From Axinella damicornis (taxonomy: Eukaryota > Porifera > Demospongiae > Axinellida > Axinellidae): DNA of 64,000 nucleotides. Positions 49,567 to 58,515 of this stretch are shown here, in pieces. The notes beneath the pieces were generated by a model, which was not told the origin of the DNA, ran no database searches, and saw only the letters and a list, made by a program, of their open reading frames with translations. Numbering within the stretch: position 1 is the first letter of the stretch; each line of letters begins with the position of its first letter. A program made the translations under genes and the position numbers. Location of the stretch: the NCBI GenBank assembly GCA_963931865.1, contig OZ007509.1, positions 9,733,625 through 9,797,624 on the forward strand, written 5' to 3'.

Positions 49567-50974
49567 GGTATTTTTCTTTTGCTGTCTTCCATGTTCAGCG
49601 TCTGTTATTTCTGTTGATTTCAGTACTGCAGTTGTGGATCTGAGGAACGAGCACGAACTGGACAAGCAGCATCTGCAGAGTCTGCACAGGCAGGAGGTGG
49701 AGGCTCCGAAGACTGTACACTCACACACCAGGTAGTAAGACTGGGAACGAGTGATTGAATTTATCCCTTAACTTGAGGGGACTGTTTCAGAGCTACTGAA
49801 AGTTTGGCCATAGTATTGACATATCACACTTTTGTGTAGTCCATGTAATTTTACTACTAGATTAGACCACTATGATCTTGGCCTGGGCCTGCTACATGTA
49901 TGTGCTGTCTAATTGAGCACTGACTACCCCATCTCCCCTCCCCTCTCCCCCTCTCCCATCCCCTTCCCCACACCCCTCACTCCTCTCATGGCAGGCTGCT
50001 CTCGGAACTCACACGTCAGGTGGAGGTAAGCTAACATGAAGTGAGCCAGTTGTAGTAGCAGATCGACCACACCCACTCCCAGGGAGCTGAAGAGAGGGAG
50101 CAACGGGCTTGAGTGCAGGAGGAGCACCTCAAGGGTGAGGACTAATTCTGTATGATTGTGAAACCTTCAATCCTAAATTATAGTGCCTACTGTTTACTGT
50201 TCTGTGTTTGCTAGAGTGTACATACTACAAAGTGCTTTGTAGGTTGCTTGAACAACAATCCAAGTAGCTGTTCCCATGGTAACTGTTAACTGTCCAGTGA
50301 GCTCTTAGTCCCCCACACATCTCGAGAATGAGGGTCGAGGAAAACTGGTTGCTATGACAATGGGTACTAACTACTGTGTTTGTTGTCCTGCATTGTCTGC
50401 AAGCAGCATGGTCACCAATCGCACATTCCAGCCTAGCCTTAGCCTCTTTCCCAGTCTCTCTCCCACACGCGAACAAATTGGGAAAACGGGGAAGAGCCTG
50501 GAATATTTTGTCAAGTGAGAAACGTCATAGGTAGAGAGAAATTAATTGCGTGTGGGCAAACAAAACTGCTTATAGATACTGAAGGTTCCTGCCATCACAG
50601 TAGTATACCTAGCCTCGTACCCTGGCCCAGCGTTTGTCGCTTGAAGTACTAACACGATGTCCGGATCTAACTATCACCTACCTACATAATAGCTATTCCC
50701 CACAGTAACTGTTAACTGTCTAGTGAGATCTTAGTGTCCCAACACACCTCAGAGATTGAGGAAAACTGGTTACCATGACAACGTGTAGTGATTAAGTACG
50801 TATCATTTGCACTGTGTTGTTGTCCTGCAGTGCTTGAGGACCGGCTGAGTCAGTAGCAGGCCGAGAATGAAGTGGAGAGGGGGAGGCTACAGTCTCCGAT
50901 TACTAAGCTTACCCACGTGGCACAGCAGAGCAGGCAGATTGAGCAGGTACGAGGATCTTGTATATGTGGAAGTA

Positions 50975-51050
50975 GTCTAGCCACTAGCCCTCTCCACCCG
51001 GCCTGCCACACGCACACATGGCAGCCAAGGTGGAGAGGGGCTAGCGGCTA
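50975..51050. mobile_element. Small inverted-repeat element
   Basis: TAGCC(AC)TAGCCCTCTCCACC on the left is matched by GGTGGAGAGGGGCTAGCGGCTA on the right. A related hairpin, TAGCCCCTCTCCACCCAG...GGAGAGGGGCTA, lies at 60918-60951. No target duplication was evident. Confidence 0.55.
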
Positions 51051-51665
51051 CACTGGGAATGCCTCAGCCAAATTCTAGTATTGAGTAGGTCTTGGGTTCA
51101 AATTAGAGCTGTACAGTACAGCTTACACAGCACCAATTAGTTATCAATTAATCCAATAATCGATTAGGGCTTGAAGCTTGACCCATCCACAAGGAATGAC
51201 ATGACATGCTGCTCGATCTTCCGCTGCTCTGTCTGACTACTCTGGCTCGCTGTATACCACCTGATGGTACGATCGCGAATGATTCTTACGATCTGTTGTA
51301 CCACCGCAGGAGCAACCACAGAGTTCCCATAATGTCTTGCTCCCAGCCGTCAGCTTTCCTGTTCCAGCATCCTTTTTTGTAGCCAATTTGCTTTCAAACT
51401 GCAGAAAATTAATTGGTGTTTGGAGATTGAATTGATCAGCATTTGTGGCAACTTGCTGATTCTTGGGTGTACGTTAATAATAGTAAGAAATCGGGGGGGA
51501 GGGGGGAGGGGACAACGTCTGTGTGCATGTGGTATAATGTAGCAGACTTGGTGATGAGCTGCCACTCCCCCTTGTATGGCCCCTGATATCATGATTGGGT
51601 CACATATAGGCTATCACTTTGTAACCTGAACCAAGGTTCTAGACCAACTCTCCTCTGCACAGGAC

Positions 51666-51852
51666 TAGTCTCGTGTCCAGACCCCCTCAGAATGTATAGT
51701 CTCGGCCCAGACCCAAACCAACCCCAGCGCGGATCGCTTCCAGTATCACACGTGAGGAGACCCTCCTTCCCTTCGCGTGATACTGGAAGCGATCTGTGCC
51801 GGGACCAAGACTACAGAATGTATTGACTATTGAGGGTCTGGGAACGAGACTA
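51666..51852. mobile_element. MITE carrying a nested MITE of the same family
   Basis: The outer ends TAGTCTCGTGTCCAGACCC and GGGTCTGGGAACGAGACTA enclose a second element at 51697-51813 with ends TAGTCTCGGCCCAGACC and GGGACCAAGACTA. The inner one is flanked by CAGAATGTA on both sides (51688-51696, 51814-51822). The outer one has no clear target duplication, as expected if it is older. Confidence 0.85.
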
Positions 51853-52179
51853 TAGCGCAGTACATGTACTAGATCCTCTCTATTCTCCGCCCCGAACTTC
51901 CTGAGCAGCTAGCTCGATAGCTGGGGTTCTTTGTGATGGGCTGTGGCCAAGTTGAGGTTTTCTTTGTCCCCAATAATCCTGTCTTGTGATTGGCTGGAAG
52001 GGCACACTATGGAAACAATTCCCGTTCCTCTTGCAGAGGACGCTGTTTATGTTGGAGGCTCTCCTCCACTCTGATGTCCCGGACATCCTCTCCTTCCTGG
52101 ACCTCACTCTCAACGAGCTGAGTGGTCTCACATCCTCCGCACATTCCAGCATCAAGGCCAAGGCCACCAAGGTACATGT

Positions 52180-52450
52180 ATGAGTGGAGGAGAAGGGGAG
52201 TGTGTGGCACGTGTGGGAGTGGTGCATGTATGTGTGGGGGTGTGGGGATAGGGGGAATGTGTTGTGATGGAGGGGTGTTTGTATGGACGTGTGGGGGAGG
52301 AAGGGGGAGTGTATGGTGTGGGAAAGGTGTGTGTGGTATGGGAGGTATGTGTGTGTGAGGGGAGAGTGGAGTGTATGGTGTGGGAGCTATAGGTGTACAT
52401 GTAGGTGTATGTTTGGGGGAGTGTGGGTGAGGGGAATGGAGCTTGTGTAA
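52180..52450. repeat. G/T-rich low-complexity tract
   Basis: Irregular GTGTGGGGGAGTGTATGG-type sequence follows the exon ending at about 52171. A similar shorter tract lies at 53130-53240. Confidence 0.8.
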
Positions 52451-52454
52451 AAGC

Positions 52455-53105
52455 CTGACTGCCGGATCACCCGGATCACCAATAAAAGTCGCCATTGCTT
52501 GCTTTAGCATGTCAGCGTGTGTCGTTAGTATGGTAGTGCGAGTAGCTAGATAACTTAGTGCTGGTTATCATGGTGTTTCACTACAAGCTACCGAATGGGA
52601 GCGTCACCGGCAGTGCGGCCCGGACTTGCCATCATCGTTGGTTGCTGGATAGACCGTCGACGCCTCTGAGACACAGCACTGGCACAATAACCACAGGTTA
52701 GTAGCGATCATGTCTGTTGACTCGCTGAACTTGGCAGGCCTATGATTGAGAGTCCCAGGCTTGTGTGGCTAGACTGCTCTGTGTACACAGTGTGTACTGC
52801 GTAGCTAGTAACTAACTATACTTGGTCAAGTCTATGACTTTTAAAGACTCCGTGATTCGGTGCAGCTGCTATTAAACTGGGGTATTGGCAGTCATACAAA
52901 ATGTGTTTGTACTCCCCTGCACGTGAGTCGTCGATACCTGGAGGCGACTGTAAAGATTGAAGCAATCATTTTAGCTGTGCATGTGGCCGGTCGTACATGC
53001 AAGTGCTTATTGCAGTGCCAGCGTGCATACTTAATGAATTGACTGTTCTTTTTTGCACGGCATGTTTGGTGATCCGGGTGATCCGGCAGTCCAGCTTTTA
53101 CACAA
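52455..53105. mobile_element. Inserted element with GATCACCCGGATCACC-type ends
   Basis: Near 52453 the sequence reads AAAAGCCTGACTGCCGGATC then ACCCGGATCACC. Near 53070 it reads GGTGATCCGGGTGATCCG then GCAGTCCAGCTTTTAC. These are inverted repeats of about 30 bp, with GTGTAAAAG outside the left and CTTTTACACAAG at the right. This marks a ~640-bp inverted-repeat element splitting the GT-rich intron. No ORF was recognised. Confidence 0.7.
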
Positions 53106-53589
53106 GCCCAAGGGAATGCATGGTGTGGGAAATGTGTGTGTAGGGGAGAGGGGGGAGCATGGTGTATGTTTGTAGGTGGGGAGTGAGTGTGTGTGTGTGT
53201 ATTATGTGTGTGTATATGTGTGTGTGTGCGTGTGTGCGCACACACTTTGAATACTGCATAATGCAATTTGTGGCTCTTAGTGCCAAGAAATGAAAGTTTA
53301 GCAAAACCAGAACACACATGCACTACTTCCAGATCTTGAGGCAACTGACAGCAGAGGCAACTCAGAGATCGGCCATATCATCAAGAGCTGCTCCTACCGG
53401 TACCAGAGCAGAGACCGGTAGGATCCTGGACCTGGGGACACGGGGTATGGACGACGAGGAAGGCAAGCAACAAGTGGCCGAAATGCCACCAGAAGAGGTA
53501 CAGAACACACCTAGCTCAGCCTGTCCTAGTTTACTCCAGTTTAAGGGAGAGCAAGAATCAGTTGGAGTTTGGCTGAGACCTTGAGTTTG

Positions 53590-53812
53590 GTTCCCAGCTG
53601 TATCCCAACTTGGAATCCCAGCTGGATCTGAGGTTTGAATCCCAGCTGGATCCCAGGTTTGAATCCCAGCTGGATCCCAGGTTTGAATCCCAGCTGGATT
53701 CCTGCCAGTGGTCTGGATCCCAGGTTGGAATCCCAGCTGGATTCCTAGTCTGAAACCCAGGTTTGATCCAAGCTGGATCCCGGGTTGAAATCCCAGCTGG
53801 AACCTGGGTTTG
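53590..53812. repeat. Minisatellite, ~21-24-bp unit
   Basis: Units like TTTGAATCCCAGCTGGATCC recur about nine times with drift. It lies in an intron-like stretch of the coiled-coil gene. Confidence 0.9.
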
Positions 53813-54184
53813 GTTTTTCTCACTCTCTTGACTCCAACCTCAGCTCTCCAGGCCAACTGTAGGCTTATGCCAGCATAATGGCCTAGTGCATCACCAGGAA
53901 TAATGCAGGATTACTCCAGCTTTGAACTCTATCATGTTGATGTTGAGCAGTGTGGCTGTAGTGGTGCTGATCTCAATCTAGTACCAAGCACTAGTTCAGG
54001 GTCGGACAGGTGGTTCTCTCTTGAGAGCCCCACGTGCATCTGTAGGTACATGTATGTCGATAATGTGTTTTGTGGCTCTTGTCTTTGGATGCTGGTCCTA
54101 AACTGCATGGAGAATAATATGGGTGATGGAAAAAAAACACAGGAGAGATGCAGAATGGGGTATAATGGCTTCAAGTTTAGTAGT

Positions 54185-54335
54185 AGCCTTGTTCCCACGC
54201 CCCTGCCCAGTTGTCGTCGCTTGCACCGTACTGCAAGTGACGGAAAGCTGGGAGTGGCCTGGGAACTAGGCTAAGCTTGTTGGCCATTAGCCTCATTCCC
54301 AGGCCATAGGAGAAATGGCCTGGGAACGAGGCTAT
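54185..54335. mobile_element. Two adjacent small MITE hairpins
   Basis: 54186-54273 (AGCCTTGTTCCCACGCC ... GGGAACTAGGCTA, centre TGCACCGTACTGCAAG) and 54291-54333 (TAGCCTCATTCCCAGGCC ... GGCCTGGGAACGAGGCTA). No matching 9-bp flanks could be found for either. Confidence 0.7.
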
Positions 54336-55664
54336 AGACTTCCTGGTCTACTTGGCTGTGTGCACAGCCTTGGCCCATGGGGCCTGCCTTGATTAGTGGT
54401 TGCAGTTGTCCTGCTTCTGAGCACGATTGAAACCTGACAGGTGAATGTTGCCACAGAAGTGGGATTGTGATTTATGTAAGCTGTAGCCACCATTTCCAGC
54501 TCCACCATGCAAACACACAGGGGGAAAGAGCTGGGAGATCTGCTCACATGTGGTGACGCCAGGTAGACCATGGGTAGACCAGGGTAGACACACAAGGGGT
54601 CTTGCCCAACAAATCTCTTTCTTGTAATGCATTACACCATGTGCATTTACTAGCCTGGAGAGCAGAGGTATAGATTGTGGTTGGTCCGAGTCCCAGGAGC
54701 CTCGTCCCCAGGCTCTCCCGGGAGTCTTGTCCCCAGGCTCTCCCAGGAGCCTCATGCCCAGACTCTCCAATCCCAACTGATCTGCCTGCCCTTTCTCTCT
54801 GACTCAATACGTGGAGCAGGGAGGAGGTTACCTATATTAGAGTGCACATTACATATCACATCATCATCTCCCACAGAACTCAGAGCTGCTGGGTTTGTTC
54901 ACTGGCATGTCCCTCACTGGGGCTTCAGGAAAGAATAGTACGCCCCCAGTCAAACAAGCTCAGCCAGTCGTACCAGTAAATCCAGTCCAGCCAGCTCCAA
55001 AGGGTGAAGTTCAGGAGACTAGGACGTCAAGTGACTCATTTGCTGTTCTTTTGGGCATGGTAAGGTGGAAGATCTGCTAGAGAACTGCACTGATATAGCA
55101 TCATTGTCATTCCCTCTCTCTCTGTTCGTCTCCCCTCCTAGGATCACTCTGTTACTGATCTACAAGGAGGGGAGCCACATCTCGGTCAGGGAGACGACTC
55201 TCTCGTGGACTTTGGGGAAGATGAGGAAGAGTTTGATATGGGCAAGGCAGTGATGAACCAGTTATCAGGACTTGACTGGAGCACCTCCTCTGAGAGTGGG
55301 AGCTCATCTGGGATTCTTCAACCGCTGCAGAGACAATGCCACGTACTACTCACTACCACCAGCAGGAGGAGTAGGTGTGGTCTATGCCACACCCACTGGC
55401 CACCCTATATATGGAATTGTACCCACAACTGGGGGTGTGGTGCCAGTCCTGTATGCCCCTCATGCACCTGGAGTGATGTACATGCAACAGGATCTTCTGG
55501 ATCAATCAGATAATTTTGCCTGCTGGCAGAAGAGCATCGTCACTGTACAGATTTCTATGAAGGCTGCAAACTGGGCACACATTGGGTGAAAATGTGAACG
55601 TTTATCTCATTCTGAGAATGTCAACTCCCATAATGTCAACTCCCAAACATTTATACAGCACAAT

Positions 55665-57500
55665 CATGCAGTGATGATATGATGATGATGAAACTTTATT
55701 TTGACAGGGTAGCCCCTTCAATATGTGGCTGCTGATATCTCCGGGGACCCTGCTTAATTTCACAGGAAATACACAATACAAGTCGTACACAAAGGGGCCC
55801 CTAAGATAAGTATGTGCAATACAAAATTGAATTAAGTGGGTACTGCATTCACAGATATGTGCAATGCCCAGGGGAGCAAGCACTATTGCAATTGAAGAGC
55901 CTTCATTAATTGGCAGGTGCTTACTCACTCTCCTGAGTATACCCAGATTCCTGCCAGCTTTCTTAGCCATGTATACACTGTCAATATGCTGTATGCTTCA
56001 AATTGAGTTTGTCATCCATGCACACCAAGATGCTTTGCAGTTTGTTCATTCCTAAGAGGCTGGTCGACCATCATACTCGATGTGTGGGTGCTCAAACTCA
56101 CGTTGTCTCTTCTCCCTCCCAGGAACATTGTGTGTGTTTTCTTGAGGTTTACTTGAAGGCAGGGTTTGCTGTTTGAAAGCCAACAGTCAGCTTCTGTCTC
56201 ACCTCATCTCATGACAGTATAGAATGGTGTCATCCGCTTACAGTTGAGTCTCACATGTTATGATCTCAGCTGGTAGATTGTTGATGAACACAATGAACTA
56301 TAGGGGGCCAGAATTGAGCCCTGCATGGGGGGCTCTGCTGCTGATTGGCCTGAGGGAGGATCTAGCTTGCTTCGCCAATGCTGACACACTGCATACGATC
56401 ATTATTGCTCTTGTACTGTAGTTAATTTGTGCTGCATATAACTGTATTATAGTCATGGTCATTTCGGGTATGCACTTGATTGCTATTGTATGCCCCGTAG
56501 CTACTGTACAAACTTTTATAGAATAACAAGTGAGTCTTTAAAAGACTTGATGTGTCTCGGCACGACTTGCAATTGGTATCAGCTAGAATCATGCAGAGGA
56601 CATGGCAGCTGCTTAACCCTTTATTATGACTGCTAGCTATGACAGCTTAAGTGAGCGTCAATATCCTTGGAGGTTCTGTGTGAGCAAGGGGTGGGTCAGG
56701 AATGTTCACCCAAAGGGTGAAAGCAGTATGGTCGTGTCTGTGCTTGATGTTTAGTCAACACCTTGGCCAATTCTTTCAGCACTTATCTATAGGCCTATAG
56801 CTAGCTAGCTAGAGCTGAGTGAGCTTTAGTATGCACTTGGGATGGCTGAGTGCAGCACACTGGATGGGTGAGTATTCATTGTCCTGAATTAAGTATTAGA
56901 GCTACGTAGCAGCAGTCTTGGTAAGAGGATTCATGAGCAGCCATGCAAACCCATAATCATTTTTGAAGATCTACTTGCAGGTTATAAATACGTTTGACAC
57001 CCTATTAAGGGTGTAGAGCATGCATGCAGCACTTGCGCGGGCGCATTGCGAAAAGCGACGTACGTACCACGTACGTACCACGTACCACGTACGTACCACG
57101 TACCTACGCATCCAGCACTGTGTCTCGGCACTTCGGTGCCGAGACAAAAAAGTAACTCTGGAACCAGACAAGTTCAGCACCATCCAGTTTTGACAGCAGC
57201 AGTTGTTGGTGTGTTGAGTCAAATGCTTTAGACAGGTCTATGAACAAGGTGCCCACAATATCTATGGACACTCTCCAGTCAGTATTAGATCTTGTGTTGA
57301 GTGTCCAGGACAGAAGCCAGATTAGGAGCTTGTCAGTAGACGGTGTCTGTGGAGCTGCCCACATACCAGTCGCTCCTGGAAACAGGTCGGATTTGAGTAA
57401 CTACCATCCAATCTCCTATCTTGCCAGTAGTTGCTAAGATATATTTGAAGGTGGGTGCAGTGTAGCCTCGGTCCCAGGCTCTCTCCTCACGTGCAGTGAC
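55665..57500 (-). pseudogene. LINE reverse-transcriptase fossil
   Basis: The minus strand carries broken RT pieces in order. Near 57.4 kb it reads TGKIGDWMVVTQIRPV. At 57.36-57.14 it reads VGTLFIDLSKAFDS and LLLSKLDGAELVWFQSY. At about 56.32-56.2 it reads FIVFINNLPAEII, then a degenerate ADDTILYC. At 55.97-55.87 it reads AKKAGRNLGILRRVSKHLP. The 3' end carries a (TGA)n-like tail near 55665-55690. Stops and frameshifts are frequent, and the RT is split after WFQSY by the 630-bp element at 56524-57153. The family looks like a CR1/L2-type non-LTR element, but the clade is uncertain. Confidence 0.7.
56524..57153 (-). mobile_element. Dispersed ~630-bp element (copy 2), inside a LINE fossil
   Basis: Reverse-complement counterpart of 31876-32515, with the same terminal hairpin (GTCTCGGCAC stem), TACGTGG-type tandem repeat and TTTAAAAGACTT palindrome. 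Differences include a 6-bp insertion beside the right GTGCCGAGAC and a few substitutions. Position 57153 abuts the LINE RT codons WFQSY. Confidence 0.75.
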
Positions 57501-58348
57501 CCTCAGTCTTCCAATCCTTGGGGGAACACACCATCTAGCTACCAAGCTCAGGTTGAATAGATACTGTAGCTTAAGCATCCAGCAATTGCAGGTGCTGCAA
57601 CATGGAGACACTTTGCTGTTTAATATCCCATCCGGACCATGACATGTACCACTGTGGCCTTGTTCACATCGAGCTCGGGACTGCAGCACCAAATGCTACC
57701 TCTTTCTACATTTGCGCAGCTGTAGCTCTGCTGCTCGACTGTCGTCGGTCTATAAGTAAACATGTTTGCGAGAGTCGAACACTTTCTGCTCGAAGTGGTT
57801 GGCAGTGAAATGTCGTCGACTATAGACTCGTTGCCCATGCACTACTCAGCGAACCATAGTCTCTCGTTCCGAGAGGAGGTCTGGGAACGAGACTAAGCAA
57901 ACCAGAGGCGCGCGCCTCGAGGGTGGCTGGCCGTACGTACGGGGTGGAGCTAAAGACTGCGGCATGCATCAGAGCGATGGATCAGCGGCTGAGAAGCTTG
58001 GCTCATTAGTATCAGTGTCTCCTGGATACTTATGTGATAGTAAGTCAATGTAGGCCTATTATGTTTACAATGTTGTTCACATAAGCTACATACTTGTGAT
58101 CAGGAGATGGGATCAGAGGGAATGTCCCTGGAATTTGGGGGTAGACCATACATAATCATACAAATGTGACAAGAAACGATTTTCATAAAAACACTGGAAG
58201 GTGGGTTCAGAGCTATTCAGCACATTTGAATGTTCCATTCATGGTGATCACAATGGTGTAAATCACAGTCTCATATCTCATTCCTACATATCCCAGTGGC
58301 AGTGTACATGGATATAGCAAACAGAACTTTTTGCTGGCTTAAATCTAC
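57501..58348. other. Intergenic stretch
   Basis: It contains one short hairpin at 57860-57895 with TCTCGTTCC and GGGAACGAGACTA ends. No gene or RNA was recognised. Confidence 0.45.
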
Positions 58349-58357
58349 TGCGTATCC

Positions 58358-58403
58358 TAGTTTCGTGTCCAGACCGCACACCCCGCGAGGGGGCACGAGA
58401 CTA
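58358..58403. mobile_element. Tiny MITE, 46 bp, 9-bp target duplication
   Basis: The ends TAGTTTCGTGTCCAGACC and GGGGGCACGAGACTA are flanked by TGCGTATCC on both sides (58349-58357, 58404-58412). Confidence 0.88.
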
Positions 58404-58515
58404 TGCGTATCCTGTCAAAATGTGCCACAATTGGCATTTTATAATGTGCCAATTCTGGCATGTACGTGAGCATACCTTGGTGTTTCTGTTCGCATGCATG
58501 TACATACGTACACAG

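Larger units (their letters stand above)
49090..55590 (+). pseudogene. Unrecognised coiled-coil gene, probably decayed
   Basis: A chain of plus-strand exon-like segments with GT-AG borders. 49090-49248 (RWQEEAESEASRFQERLQQA and ALRRKVDSVEVVKASEI) is strongly coiled-coil. 49624-49731 reads LRNEHELDKQHLQSLHRQEV. 49995-50028 reads LLSELTRQVE. About 50064-50133 reads EEREQRA, stop, VQEEHLK. About 50831-50947 reads VLEDRLSQ, stop, QAENEVERGRLQ. 52037-52171 reads LFMLEALLHSDVPDILSF and LDLTLNELSGL. About 53333-53497 reads ILRQLTAEATQRSAI. 54876-55059 reads NSELLGLFTGMSLTG. 55142 onward reads VDFGEDEEEFDMGKAVMNQL, with a frame change to GVVYATPTGHPIYGIVP. The same-strand order suggests one gene. In-frame TGA and TAG codons inside otherwise coding exons argue for pseudogenisation. 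I cannot name the family; a trafficking or centrosomal coiled-coil protein is only a guess. Confidence 0.5.

Noticed and set aside
54186..54333. 9-bp target duplications around the two MITE hairpins
   Set aside because: The nine bases outside each end do not match, nor do the outermost flanks of the pair.
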